Shown here one piece after another: positions 52,105 to 61,774 of a stretch of 64,000 nt of DNA (the stretch's first letter is position 1; the number at the start of each line of letters is the position of its first letter). The stretch comes from Natronolimnohabitans sp. A-GB9 (GTDB lineage Archaea > Halobacteriota > Halobacteria > Halobacteriales > Natrialbaceae). The stretch spans positions 62,001 to 126,000 of the forward strand of contig NZ_JAVDDV010000006.1 in assembly GCF_030848565.1 (NCBI RefSeq), in the 5' to 3' direction. The notes beneath the pieces were generated by a model. The model was not told where the DNA came from. It saw only the letters and a program-made list of their open reading frames with translations, and ran no database searches. The position numbers and the translations under genes are program-made.

Positions 52105-53835
52105 TCAGACGGCGTCCTGTCCGGTCTTTCCGGTTCGGACCTGGTAGGCGTCCTCGACGGGGATCACGAAGATCTTCCCGTCACCTGGTTCGCCAGTGTT
52201 TGCCGCCTCACCGATCGCCTCGACGACCTCGTCGGCGGGGATGTCGGCGACGACGCACTCGATCTTGACTTTCTGGTGGAGGTCGACGGTGTACTCCTCA
52301 CCGCGCCACTGGCCTTTCTTGGCAGGTTGGGAGCCCCGCCCGGAGACGTTGGTGACAGTCAGCGACGGTGCGCCGATTTCAGCGAGAGCCTGTTTGACTG
52401 CGCCGAGGCGGTCGGGGCGGATGATGGCGGTCACCATCTCGATGTCGGTCGCGTTCCCCCCGTCAGTGCGCAGTTTCGCTTCTGAGACCCCGCCGTCGGT
52501 CGCCACGTCGGGCTTGCCGAACTCGGGGTAGGTGTCGACGCCGTGTTCGGCGACGTCGAGGCCGTCACGCTCGTGGTCGGGCGTGACTCGAGCCTGACCG
52601 AGCGCTTTCAGCCCGCCCCAGACGGCGGCGGTCGCGAGGACGGTCCAGACCGTGATGACGGCGACGCCGGCGATCTGGGGGGCGAACGCGCCCGCCTCGA
52701 TCGAGAAGATCCCGCCGGCGATCACGCTCTCACCGACTGTCGCCGCGCCGTCGGCGTTCGACCACAGCGGGTAGAGGATCAGCCCGAGCATTCCCGCGGA
52801 GCCGTGGACGGGGAAGACCGCACAGACGTCGTCGATCTGCAGGCGGTTCTCGACGAACCGGAAGACGATCGGCAGCTGAGCGCCGGCGATGAATCCGATC
52901 GCGAGTGCACCCATCGGCGTGAGCAGGTCAGTCGGACCCGTGACGCCGACGAGGCCGGCGAGCATGCCGTTGGCGACGTAGAGGGTGTCGACTTTCCCGT
53001 TTAGGTACAGCGAGACGGTCGCAGCCCCGATCGCGCCGAGTCCCATCCCGAGGGCGGTGACCATCGCGACGCTGCCGACGTAGTCGAAGTCGGCGAGTTC
53101 GAACGTACCCGTGTCGATCACCGTCGCGGCGGTGCCGACGTTGAAGCCGAACCAGCCGAAACAGAGAATCAGCGTCCCCAGCACGGCGAAGGTCATCGAG
53201 TGGCCGGGGATGACGTTTGGCGACCCGTCGTCGTTGTACTTGTCCATCCGCGCGCCGATGATCCACGCCGCGGTGAGGCCGGCGACGCCACCGACGCCGT
53301 GGACGACCATCCCGCCAGCGAAGTCGGCGAACCCTAGCTGGGCGAGGATCGGCTCGCCGCCGGGGCCCGCGTACCAGACCATCGCCGCGACGACCGGGTA
53401 GATCACGGCTGCCAGCAGGAACGTGTAGGTGACGTACGCGCGGAGTTTCGCACGGCCGGCGACCGCACCGGAGACGATCGTCGCGGCGGTCATCGCGAAC
53501 ACCGCGCTAAAGAGCCACATCACCCAGTCGAACGATCCCTCACCGAACATGGTCAGCGGGGTCGACTCGCCGCCTCCGAGGATCGCACCGACGTTGTTCG
53601 AGATCCCCATCCCGATGACGAAGAACACGCCGATGCCGACCGCCCAGGTCAGCATGTTCTTCGTTAGCTGGTTCGCGACGTTCTTCGAGCGGACCTGACC
53701 CGCCTCGAGCATCGCGAAGCCGGCGTGCATGAAGAAAATGAGGAAGGTGACGGTCAGCGCCCACATCAGGTTCATTCCCGTCGCCAGCGACTCTAAGTCA
53801 CCGGTCGTGACCTCGAGAATCGTCGGATCGATCAC
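52105..53835 (-). CDS. Ammonium transporter fused to a PII protein (Amt-GlnK)
   Basis: A 576-residue fusion. Residues about 15-415 are an ammonium channel with about 11 membrane segments ([55 protein letters not shown]). After a linker, residues 461-576 are a complete PII protein: T-loop tyrosine in [12 protein letters not shown] and the [19 protein letters not shown] signature. PII normally blocks Amt when nitrogen is ample, so tethering it gives built-in control. The GTG at 53835 ([11 protein letters not shown]) is preferred; a GTG at 53940 would add 35 polar residues. Confidence 0.93.
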   Translation of the reverse strand: MIDPTILEVTTGDLESLATGMNLMWALTVTFLIFFMHAGFAMLEAGQVRSKNVANQLTKNMLTWAVGIGVFFVIGMGISNNVGAILGGGESTPLTMFGEGSFDWVMWLFSAVFAMTAATIVSGAVAGRAKLRAYVTYTFLLAAVIYPVVAAMVWYAGPGGEPILAQLGFADFAGGMVVHGVGGVAGLTAAWIIGARMDKYNDDGSPNVIPGHSMTFAVLGTLILCFGWFGFNVGTAATVIDTGTFELADFDYVGSVAMVTALGMGLGAIGAATVSLYLNGKVDTLYVANGMLAGLVGVTGPTDLLTPMGALAIGFIAGAQLPIVFRFVENRLQIDDVCAVFPVHGSAGMLGLILYPLWSNADGAATVGESVIAGGIFSIEAGAFAPQIAGVAVITVWTVLATAAVWGGLKALGQARVTPDHERDGLDVAEHGVDTYPEFGKPDVATDGGVSEAKLRTDGGNATDIEMVTAIIRPDRLGAVKQALAEIGAPSLTVTNVSGRGSQPAKKGQWRGEEYTVDLHQKVKIECVVADIPADEVVEAIGEAANTGEPGDGKIFVIPVEDAYQVRTGKTGQDAV

Positions 53836-53940
53836 GCGATCACCCCACGGAGTGTCGTCACGTTTTCGTGTGCTGATAGACGTTTGTCCATGAATTGGCC
53901 GGTTACGATCATGGTTGTCTTTTGGATCACGTCTATTCAC

Positions 53941-54286
53941 GATGAGCTAACCCAATATAAGGATTAGCGTTGGTGTTCGTCCAGTTATTGTGGAGTAATA
54001 GGCCCAACCAAACAAGTCTAAAGGTGATTTAATCGATATAAGGTAGTACGACTGTGTGGGTTTCCCGTATCTCGGTTTCGTTTCTGTCTTTGTAATTCGA
54101 GAAAAAGAGAGCGGAAAGACGGAGCACGGCAACGGACAGCTATATACCCCTGATCGGCGGCTGATCGGCCAGCCGCGCGGTAGCTGTTAGCACACTATCG
54201 GCCGGCGTCCGGGTCGAATGGACGTTTGTCCGAATAGCGAACACTGACGACCGTCTGTCGTCCCGCTTAGTGGCGGTCCACGCCCG
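53941..54286. promoter_or_regulatory. AT-rich amt promoter region
   Basis: AT-rich with candidate TATA motifs (CCCAATATAAGG near 53951; GATATAAGG near 54034). No gene is seen. Probably carries nitrogen-responsive control of the amt gene. Confidence 0.5.
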
Positions 54287-54478
54287 ATACGGACTGCTGT
54301 AACGATGTACACACCGATCGCACTCGAGACGCGATCGGGTGTGTATTGATACTGCCGGACAGCACTATTCGACGATCGGTCGCGCGACTGCGGCCGTCCC
54401 AACGGGTGACGGCCGCGAGTTCGCGACCGACGTGTTACTGACTGCTGTCCGGCAGTATGACTGGTGTCCGGTAGTATT
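54287..54478. repeat. Family B and family A repeats joined end to end
   Basis: Family B copy (54287 to about 54345, ATACGGACTGCTGTAACGAT...GATCGGGTGTGT) runs directly into family A copy A4 (54349-54458). A further solo A end (CTGGTGTCCGGTAGTATTA, 54460-54478) follows and gives the TAA stop of hemB. Confidence 0.85.
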
Positions 54479-55502
54479 ACGCTCGAGTCGGGAGTCGCTC
54501 CGCGACGTCCTCCGCGAAGTAGGTCAAGATCAGATCGGCCCCCGCCCGCTTGATCGACAGCAGCGACTCGAGTGCGACGGCCTCGAGGTCGAGCCACCCC
54601 TTCTCGGCGGCGGCGTGCAACATGGCGTACTCCCCGGAGACGTTGTAGGCGGCGACGGGGTGGTCGAACTCACGTCGAATGTCACGCACGATGTCGAGAT
54701 ACGGCAACGCTGGCTTGACCATCAACACGTCCGCGCCCTGCTCGACGTCGAGGCGGACTTCGCGCAGCGCTTCGCGTGCGTTCGCGGGATCCATCTGGTA
54801 GTGGCGGCGGTTCCCGAAGGCGGGGGCGCCGTCGGCGGCATCCCGGAACGGACCGTAGAAGGCACTCTCGTATTTGGCGGCGTAGCTCATGATCGGGACG
54901 TGGTCGAACCCCTCCCGGTCGAGTCCCTCGCGGATGGCGCCGACCATTCCGTCCATCATCCCGCTGGGTGCGACCATATCCGCCCCCGCCTCGGCGTGGG
55001 AGACGGCGATCCGATCGAGTGTCTCGAGGGTCGTGTCGTTGTCGACGGTCAGCGTCGGCTCGCAAGCGGGGTCGTCGCTGTCGGTGTCGGCGTCGCCGCG
55101 CAGTTCCTCCTCGAGTGACCCACAGTGGCCGTGGTCGGTGTACTCACAGAGACAGACGTCGGTGATGACGTAGGCGTCCGTCTCGTCGCTGATCCGTCGC
55201 GTCGCCTCCTGGACGACGCCGTCGTCGGCCCAGGCCCGGGTCCCCTCGGGGTCTTTCGACTCGGGAATTCCAAACAGCATCACGGCTTCGACGCCCGTCT
55301 CGAGGACTTCCTCGACGCGGGCGACGGCGTCGTCGATCGGGACCCGTTCGTGGCCGGGCATCGACTCGATCGGACGGCGAACGTCGGTCGTCGCGTCGAC
55401 GAAGACTGGGGCAATGAGATCCGTCGGCTCAAGGCTGGTCTCGCTGACGAGGTCACGGACCCGATCCTGCCGGAGTCGCCGGGGACGGTGGGTGAGATCC
55501 AT
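54477..55502 (-). CDS. hemB: Porphobilinogen synthase
   Basis: A 341-residue enzyme joining two 5-aminolevulinate molecules into porphobilinogen. Both active-site lysines are visible (Lys210 in [17 protein letters not shown]; Lys263 in [13 protein letters not shown]) and a zinc-type cysteine cluster (C117, C119, C127 in [13 protein letters not shown]). The ATG at 55502 ([13 protein letters not shown]) is the family start. An acidic insertion ([10 protein letters not shown]) in the middle is typical of haloarchaea. The stop codon is given by a family A repeat end. Confidence 0.95.
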   Translation of the reverse strand: MDLTHRPRRLRQDRVRDLVSETSLEPTDLIAPVFVDATTDVRRPIESMPGHERVPIDDAVARVEEVLETGVEAVMLFGIPESKDPEGTRAWADDGVVQEATRRISDETDAYVITDVCLCEYTDHGHCGSLEEELRGDADTDSDDPACEPTLTVDNDTTLETLDRIAVSHAEAGADMVAPSGMMDGMVGAIREGLDREGFDHVPIMSYAAKYESAFYGPFRDAADGAPAFGNRRHYQMDPANAREALREVRLDVEQGADVLMVKPALPYLDIVRDIRREFDHPVAAYNVSGEYAMLHAAAEKGWLDLEAVALESLLSIKRAGADLILTYFAEDVAERLPTRA

Positions 55503-55564
55503 AGTCCACCCTACAGACGGACGGCTCAAAAACGGCGCGCTCTCTCGAGTTCCGACGCCATCTC

Positions 55565-55630
55565 ATACGGCCACTGTACCGATCGTCGCCCCCGTGTGGC
55601 GATCGGTGAATCGTGCTGTCCGGCAGTATC
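55565..55630. repeat. Chimeric repeat: family B left end, family A right end
   Basis: Begins ATACGGCCACTGTACCGATC like family B and ends GTGCTGTCCGGCAGTATC like family A, with CGATCG/GCGATCGG between. The right end abuts the symporter stop codon. Confidence 0.7.
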
Positions 55631-57115
55631 TCAATCGTCGTCGGCGACGTCGGTAAACTCGCCGGCGTTCAGTCGATCCATATCCTGACTGGCGTGTTCG
55701 CGGACGTCGTCGTTGTCGAACGTCTCGCCGTCGTAGAGGACGCTAACGAGCCAGATCGTGACGATGGCCGCGATCGTCGCGGGAACGGCGGGTTCGACCT
55801 GTCCCTCGCCGAAGAACTCGGGTGAACCCAGCCCGAACTCCCAGACGACGAAGACGAGTCCGCCGACGACGAAGCCGGGGAGTCCCGCTTCGCGGACGGT
55901 CCCATCCCAGAGCATCATCACTAGCCCCGCAAACAGCACGGACATGATGCCCATCCCGAGCGTGTTGATGACGATGATCTCGATCCCGCTGAACGCGATC
56001 AGTGCCGCACCGACGCCGAACCCGACGATCGTTAGCCGCGTCACGAAAACGAGGTGGGCGTTGGACAGTCCCTCGCGGCCGCCCCGGAACGGGATGTAAA
56101 TATCGTTGATGAAACTCGTCGCGCCCGCGAGCAGGAACGAGTCGGCACCGGTGATGACCGACGAGACGGCAGCAGCTAACAGCAGACCTGCGAAGACGTC
56201 GGGGAGGGTGTTCGTGATCGTCCAGGCGAAGGCCATCTCCGATTCGATGTCGGCTCCCTGTGCGTTGGCGACCATCCCAGCCGCTGCAGTGAGGATTCCG
56301 TATCCGGTGATGATCGTCCCCGCAAGAAAGGTCCCGAACATCGCGACCTTTCGGCTCCGAGCGGACCACGTGCGCTGGAGCATCTGCTGTTGGGCGCCGG
56401 CGACGGTAATGTACATCAGATACCAGGTCCCGATCTGAATGATGCCGACGCCGACCCAGTTCATGTGACCCTGCGGGACGTCGCCGGTCACGGCTCCGAC
56501 ACCGCCGACGTTGGCCACCGCGAGCGGGATCGCGACGAGCATTCCGACGATGATGACGACGCCGTGAAGCGTGTCGGTGTAGGCGACCGTGCTCATCCCT
56601 CCGTAGGCGGTGAGCCCGACGAAGATGACGACGCTGATCCAGAAAGCAGTCGAGAGATCGATTCCGGTAGTAACAGCAAGCACGGACGCCATACCGATCG
56701 TCTGCCCGGCCGTGAGTGCGATCTGTCCGAGGATAGTAAACAGACCGGCGAAGTACTTCGTGTAGTCGCCGTACACTCGGCCGAGCAACTCGGGGACGCT
56801 TACGACCTCGAACGAGTAGATAAAGCCGATAAACAGCGTCATCGTCATCCAGGCCAGTCCCTGGGTCATCGCGTACCACTGCGCGCTGATCCCCTCGACG
56901 AACGCCTGCTGGGCGATCCCCATCGTGAGTCCACCGCCCGCAAACGTCGCGAAGTAGGTCATCAGGTAGACGGGCAGACTCAAATTGCGACCGGCCAGGG
57001 TGAACTCCACGTACCCCTCGCCAGCACCGCGACCGTACCAGATTCCGACCGCAATCGTCACCGCGAAGTAGCCGGCCATCGTCGCCACGATCGGGTCAGT
57101 GAGCGTTTCGATCAT
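55631..57115 (-). CDS. Sodium/solute symporter (SSS family)
   Basis: A 494-residue transporter of the SSS family with about 13 membrane segments. Typical blocks: YVEFTLAGRNLSLPVYLMTYFATFAGGG, MGIAQQAFVEGI, AFWISVVIFVGLTAYGGMSTVAYTD and LAAAVSSVITGADSFLLAGATSF, of which the last is the sodium-site region. It imports a solute with Na+; the solute, often an organic acid or osmolyte, cannot be named. It is divergent from the TrmB regulator gene with 380 bases between them. Confidence 0.9.
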   Translation of the reverse strand: MIETLTDPIVATMAGYFAVTIAVGIWYGRGAGEGYVEFTLAGRNLSLPVYLMTYFATFAGGGLTMGIAQQAFVEGISAQWYAMTQGLAWMTMTLFIGFIYSFEVVSVPELLGRVYGDYTKYFAGLFTILGQIALTAGQTIGMASVLAVTTGIDLSTAFWISVVIFVGLTAYGGMSTVAYTDTLHGVVIIVGMLVAIPLAVANVGGVGAVTGDVPQGHMNWVGVGIIQIGTWYLMYITVAGAQQQMLQRTWSARSRKVAMFGTFLAGTIITGYGILTAAAGMVANAQGADIESEMAFAWTITNTLPDVFAGLLLAAAVSSVITGADSFLLAGATSFINDIYIPFRGGREGLSNAHLVFVTRLTIVGFGVGAALIAFSGIEIIVINTLGMGIMSVLFAGLVMMLWDGTVREAGLPGFVVGGLVFVVWEFGLGSPEFFGEGQVEPAVPATIAAIVTIWLVSVLYDGETFDNDDVREHASQDMDRLNAGEFTDVADDD

Positions 57116-57495
57116 GGAATGTATCCCTCGAGTGCGTCGTTCGATCGTCTCACGTAGGTTACACGAACCAGACCATGCCGAATATGTTAGGGACTTGAAA
57201 TTGCTGGCCGTTCAAATGAAAGGCGTACTCGAGACGGGTTCCGGTATCGATACCGTCCCTCGCCGAAATCGGACGGGAGTGTTGTGATCGAAGTACCGGC
57301 GGTCGTGTTGCGGTCGTACTCGCGGTCTGGCTGTCGAACGACCGCGAGATCATCCCGATCGGGAGCGTCGAGGGCTGTCCCTGTGGGAGCACGTCGTTCC
57401 GGCGCCTGACGCCACCGTCCGGTTCGGCGTTCCGAGAGTGAGATCCGTGGCTGCGAAAGCCTCAGGCTTTCCGGTTCACGGGTAGTGGCCCTACT
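57116..57495. promoter_or_regulatory. Divergent control region of symporter and TrmB genes
   Basis: About 380 bases without a credible gene. A perfect hairpin GAAAGCC-TCA-GGCTTTC lies at 57455-57471, 25 bases upstream of the TrmB gene start. Confidence 0.5.
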
Positions 57496-58281
57496 GTGTC
57501 CACAGCCGAAGAAGCAGTGACGAGTCTCGAGACGCTGGGCATGACCGAGTACGAAGCCCGGTGTTTCGTCGCGCTGACACGGATCTCGGCGGGGACTGCA
57601 AAAGAGATCAGTCAGGTCGCCGACGTTCCCCGGTCGCGGGTGTACGACACCATCGAGCGTCTCGAGCGAAAAGGACTGGTAAACGTCCAGCAGTCAGAGC
57701 CACGCGAGTACATGGCGGTGTCCGTCGAGACGGCCTGCAGACGGCTCCGCGAGGACTACGACTCGCGGCTCAGCGCCGCCGAGAACGCACTCGAGCAAGT
57801 CGAGGAGCCGGAATCGGCGGTCGAAGAGGGGATGTGGGCGATCTCCCAGAGCGAGCACGTCACCGACCGCATCGTCGCCTTTCTCGAGGAGGCCACTGAC
57901 ACGGTCCACTATCTCGTTCCTGCCATCGACGTCTTCGAGGGACAGATCGCCGAGGCCTTGTCGTCGGCTGCCGGTCGGGGCGTCGAAGTATACATCGAAG
58001 TTCCGACCGACGACGCCCGTGACGACGTCCTCGAGATGACACCGGACGTCGAGGTCGTCGTCGCGTCGGATCTCCGGCAGACGAGTGAGGTCTACTCGGA
58101 ACGGCCCGGCCAGCTCCTGATGGTCGATGGGGAGGCGATCGTCGCCGCAGGTGTCGCGGAGAGTGACCTCCCAGGTGTCGTTGACCAGATGGCCGTCTGG
58201 ACGCACGGCCGTGACCACGGCTTCGCCGTCTGGATGCGCGAACTGCTGGACGATCGCCTCGAGAAAGACAGCAGAGAGTAA
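57496..58281 (+). CDS. TrmB-family sugar-responsive regulator
   Basis: A 261-residue regulator. The N-terminal winged helix (LGMTEYEARCFVALTRISAGTAKEISQVADVPRSRVYDTIERLERKGLV) is diagnostic of TrmB. The central PLD-like part (HVTDRIVAFLEEATDTVHYLVPA) and the C-terminal part would bind ligand, though the domain is short compared with sugar-binding TrmB proteins (about 340 residues), so it may sense another ligand. GTG start at 57496. Next to a symporter gene on the other strand, it may control uptake. Confidence 0.88.
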   Translation: MSTAEEAVTSLETLGMTEYEARCFVALTRISAGTAKEISQVADVPRSRVYDTIERLERKGLVNVQQSEPREYMAVSVETACRRLREDYDSRLSAAENALEQVEEPESAVEEGMWAISQSEHVTDRIVAFLEEATDTVHYLVPAIDVFEGQIAEALSSAAGRGVEVYIEVPTDDARDDVLEMTPDVEVVVASDLRQTSEVYSERPGQLLMVDGEAIVAAGVAESDLPGVVDQMAVWTHGRDHGFAVWMRELLDDRLEKDSRE

Positions 58282-58689
<408 letters not shown>

Positions 58690-58703
58690 CCGACGGTCGT
58701 CGC

Positions 58704-58868
58704 TTACTCGGCGCGATCGACGTCGACTTTCTCTTTTAGCGTCTCGAGGCCGTCGGCTTCGGCGAGTTCCTGTAACCGCTCGCGGAAGTGTTCTTCACAG
58801 AGACCGACTTTGAGCCCGTCCGATTCGGCAGCGAACGCGGCCTCGCGGTCACAGTAGTGACAGTTCAT
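58704..58868 (-). CDS. DUF6757-like zinc-binding microprotein, 54 aa
   Basis: A short gene from ATG at 58868 to TAA at 58704. It begins MNCHYCDREAAFAAES and has LCEEHFRERLQEL in the middle: cysteines at 3, 6 and 24 plus His27 could bind zinc. I recall this as the haloarchaeal DUF6757 type. Function unknown. It converges on the ferredoxin gene. Confidence 0.72.
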   Translation of the reverse strand: MNCHYCDREAAFAAESDGLKVGLCEEHFRERLQELAEADGLETLKEKVDVDRAE

Positions 58869-58929
58869 ACCCGTCCCTTGGAACCACGATGCATTGAACC
58901 CTCCGCTCTCGGCCAGGCTTGTATCAGTG

Positions 58930-59712
58930 TTAGGAAAGGTCTAACCGTTCGTACTCGCGTCGTGAGAGTCCAGCGACGCCGAGGTCGTGCTCGTGGGCGT
59001 CACTGCCGCCGGTCACCAGAAGGTCGTGGCGGTCTACCGCCCGTTCGACGGCGCTCCGGTCGACGTCAGGACGGTCGTAGGGGTAGTGCAGTTCGACGGC
59101 CTCGAGGTCGGGGTCGGCCGTCAGTCCGAGCGCTGCGTCGGTGTCGCGATAGCGGAGCGGGTGGGCAAGCGAAACGAGTCGACACGCCGCCGAAAGCGCC
59201 GCCAGTCCGCGCTCGAAGGCTGGGACCTCCCGTGCGACGAAACAGGGGTCGCCGTAGCCGATGAGCTGGTCGAACGCGTCCTCGTAGTCGTAGTCGACGC
59301 CGGGATGGGCGTCGATCGCCCGAGCGACGTGTGGTCGGCCGAAGCCGTCGTCGACGGTGACGCCGAGATCGATCCCGAGACGCGACTCGACGCAGTCGAC
59401 GATCGCCTGTCCGCGTTCGATACGATCACGCTGGATGCGTTCGACCAGTCCCTCGAGTTCCGCGGTCGGCTCGACGCCGTACCCGAGTAAGTCGACGCGC
59501 TCGCCGTTCGGTGTCTCGACGCGCAGTTCGACCCCGTTGACGATCGTCACGCCGTCGCGCTCGAGGACCGGCTCGTCGACCGGCTGTAACCGATCGTGAT
59601 CGGTCAGCGCGACGACGGCCACGTCGTTTTGCTGGGCCACGTTCGGCACCTCGTCGAACTCGAGGCTTCCGTCCGAGCGCGTCGTATGGACGTGCAGGTC
59701 GGCGTAGGGCAT
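58930..59712 (-). CDS. PHP-domain phosphoesterase
   Basis: A 260-residue PHP protein. The metal-binding motifs are YADLHVHTTRSDGSL (first), ALTDHD (second), and SLAHPLRY and TGGSDAHEHDLG (last). PHP proteins hydrolyse phosphate esters such as histidinol phosphate or nucleoside bisphosphates; this one is of the short TrpH/YciV-like kind. It stands alone between two small genes. The ATG at 59712 gives the usual start. Confidence 0.88.
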   Translation of the reverse strand: MPYADLHVHTTRSDGSLEFDEVPNVAQQNDVAVVALTDHDRLQPVDEPVLERDGVTIVNGVELRVETPNGERVDLLGYGVEPTAELEGLVERIQRDRIERGQAIVDCVESRLGIDLGVTVDDGFGRPHVARAIDAHPGVDYDYEDAFDQLIGYGDPCFVAREVPAFERGLAALSAACRLVSLAHPLRYRDTDAALGLTADPDLEAVELHYPYDRPDVDRSAVERAVDRHDLLVTGGSDAHEHDLGVAGLSRREYERLDLS

Positions 59713-59912
59713 CTACCCGATCCGATGGTCGGCGCTCCTAAAGTCGTTTCCTCGCCTCGCACCACCCGACGAGCATTCCCTACCGTCCCGCCGAACGATC
59801 ACGAAAACGCACTGTCTGTCCCTCATTCATTAAAGAATATTAGGTATACCCTGTGCCTAAGAAACGTATATGGACAATGTTTATAATTATCGATCACGGA
59901 AGATCAGGCGTA

Positions 59913-60200
59913 ATGCTGCCAAACGGCTCCGGCGACTTCGTCGACGACCACGACTACCCCGCCACTACCGAGGAATTGATCGAGGAGTACGGTAATCGAA
60001 CCCTCGAACTCCCCAACGGCTCCGAAACGGTCGGCGACGTACTCGCCCGACTCGAGTCCGAGACCTTCGAAACACCGGAGGACGCGCGACTCGCTCTCTC
60101 GTGTGCCGTCAGCAACAAGGCGATCGGCCGTATCGGTTACAGCGACCGCGATCCCGCGCCGCTGGGCAGTCCGTACGCGCCCGACGCCGTTTCGTTCTAA
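59913..60200 (+). CDS. DUF5789 family protein (copy 3)
   Basis: With ATG at 59913 the product is 95 residues and very typical of the family: YPATTEELIEEYGNRTLELPNGSE, then ETFETPEDARLALSCAVSNKAIGRIGYSDRDP. Further upstream codons (from 59853) read Lys/Ile-rich and are less likely. Third DUF5789 copy in the window. The gene is preceded by an AT-rich leader (about 59825-59900) that likely holds the promoter. Confidence 0.85.
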   Translation: MLPNGSGDFVDDHDYPATTEELIEEYGNRTLELPNGSETVGDVLARLESETFETPEDARLALSCAVSNKAIGRIGYSDRDPAPLGSPYAPDAVSF

Positions 60201-60374
60201 GCCGACGGCGTCCGACGGCGCCACCGCACTTCGTCGAACCCCGTGGGAAGACGTCGCTGTCGCTCGATGAGAACCGCGCTCGAAGCGACCGCTCACGACG
60301 CGTCCAGTGCCGATAGTAGTCGGAAAATATCTCCCGTCTTTTGCGTTCAGTCCAGAACGACCGTTCTCCCGAGT

Positions 60375-61382
60375 TCAATCCAGAAGCGTCATCGCGTCGC
60401 CGAGTTCGAGCGGGACCGAGCCCTTCCGATACCCTTCGACGTGGCCGTTCGGTCGGGCGCGGTAGACGACGGCTGGACGGTGGGGAACGTCGGGCTGTTC
60501 GGCCCGGACGGCGTTCCAGGTATCGTCACGGAAACTCGAGCAGTCGACGAAGAGAACGGCACCGCCACCGTGTTCGGCAAGTTGACCGTTGGTCTTGGTC
60601 TCGGCGGTCTCGCGGACGGCGGCGACTGGGCCGGCCGCCGATCGGTTCTTCGGCGGCTGAGGTCGGGTCACCTCGACGAGAACGTTGGTCTCGTCGTTTT
60701 CGGCCCGAAAGTCCAGCGAGTGGCCGGTCGTGACCTCGATCTCGGGCTCGACGTCGTAGCCGGCATCGGAGAGGATCTTCGCGGCGATGAACTCACCCAT
60801 CGCGGCGCTCATGCGAACGCGATCGACGTGGTCGCTGGTTCCGAGTTTCCCGGACATGACGTGTCGGTACTCGTCTAAGACACCGGTCTCGAGGAACGAC
60901 TCGAAAAACCGCGTCGTCTCTCGTCGACCAGCATCGGGGAAGCCGGCGGCGTGTTGTCTGAAAAACGCCCGCGTCGACTCGCGGCCGTCTTTGGACATGA
61001 ACACGGGGAGGAAAAACCACGAAATGTGGGGGTAGTCGGCCAGCCACGGGTCCTCTTCGTGAAGCGTCGCGAGCAGTTCTCGCTGGGTCCAGCGGGAGAC
61101 GTGATACGGGACCTCCCGCCAGCCGTATTTGTCGGTTTTCCACAGCGAGGAAGGTGTCTCGGTGTTGCCCATCCAGTAGGCTTCCCGGCCGTTTCGCGCA
61201 AAGAGCGCGACGTCGCCGTTTTGCATCTCGAAGCGATGTGTCTCCCAGTCGGCGCCGATATCGAACCGGGGCGTCACCGCGCGGGCCCCGATGTTCGAAC
61301 GCAGCGGCTGGAGGATTTCGTGTCGGACTTGCTGTTCGCTCCAGGAGGAAGGCGAGTATCGAAAGCGAAGCGGCCGTGCCAC
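60375..61382 (-). CDS. DUF5784-like haloarchaeal protein, 335 aa
   Basis: A 335-residue soluble protein. It has a WH-like or aromatic N-terminal part (WETHRFEMQNGDVALFARNG, YGWREVPYHVSRWTQREL) and a C-terminal domain that looks like a restriction-like nuclease fold (GEFIAAKILSDAGYDVEPEIEVTTGHSLDFRAENDETNVLVEVTRP, giving an E...D...ExT pattern). I recall this as DUF5784. A nuclease activity is inference from the D-x(n)-ExT pattern. Confidence 0.72.
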   Translation of the reverse strand: MARPLRFRYSPSSWSEQQVRHEILQPLRSNIGARAVTPRFDIGADWETHRFEMQNGDVALFARNGREAYWMGNTETPSSLWKTDKYGWREVPYHVSRWTQRELLATLHEEDPWLADYPHISWFFLPVFMSKDGRESTRAFFRQHAAGFPDAGRRETTRFFESFLETGVLDEYRHVMSGKLGTSDHVDRVRMSAAMGEFIAAKILSDAGYDVEPEIEVTTGHSLDFRAENDETNVLVEVTRPQPPKNRSAAGPVAAVRETAETKTNGQLAEHGGGAVLFVDCSSFRDDTWNAVRAEQPDVPHRPAVVYRARPNGHVEGYRKGSVPLELGDAMTLLD

Positions 61383-61483
61383 GGGCGGATTACGGGGTGT
61401 AGGGGCATACGTCTTACGCGTCAGACGGGAATGAACGACCGTTACATTGATGTGCGAGAATCGCCAACATGTGTATACTTACC

Positions 61484-61657
61484 ATGTCGATGGGTGCCTA
61501 TGACGAAGACGAACACGAGCGACGCGAGCAGCAGGCCTCGAGGGTCGACGCCGACTTCGACGACGAGCGGACGATCTACCACGGCGAGGTCGAGTACGAC
61601 GCCGGCGAGTCGGCCGAGGAGTTGCTGGATCAGTTCGAGCAGATCAAGTCGGACTAG
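61484..61657 (+). CDS. DUF5786 family microprotein, 57 aa
   Basis: A 57-residue acidic protein beginning MSMGAYDEDEHERREQQAS and ending ELLDQFEQIKSD. This is the recognised haloarchaeal DUF5786 pattern (DADFDDERTIYHGEVEYD in the middle). Start at 61484 is preferred over an ATG five codons earlier. Function unknown. A family B repeat follows ten bases after its stop. Confidence 0.88.
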   Translation: MSMGAYDEDEHERREQQASRVDADFDDERTIYHGEVEYDAGESAEELLDQFEQIKSD

Positions 61658-61666
61658 CGTCGATTG

Positions 61667-61748
61667 ATACGGATTGCTGTAACGATGTACCGGCGCAACC
61701 CCAGCCCGGGTCGCGGTTGCGCCGGTAACGACGTACAGTAGTCCGTAT
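61667..61748. repeat. Family B palindromic repeat
   Basis: ATACGGATTGCTGTAACGATGTACCGG at the left, GTACAGTAGTCCGTAT at the right, with GCAACCCCAGCCCGGGTCGCGGTTGC core. Nearly the same as copies at 9011 and 63517. Confidence 0.92.
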
Positions 61749-61774
61749 GACTGGTGGCTTCACCTTTTGCCGTG

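Noticed and set aside
43948-55502. A hemL-hemB operon
   Set aside because: They are 9 kb apart with unrelated genes and repeats between them.
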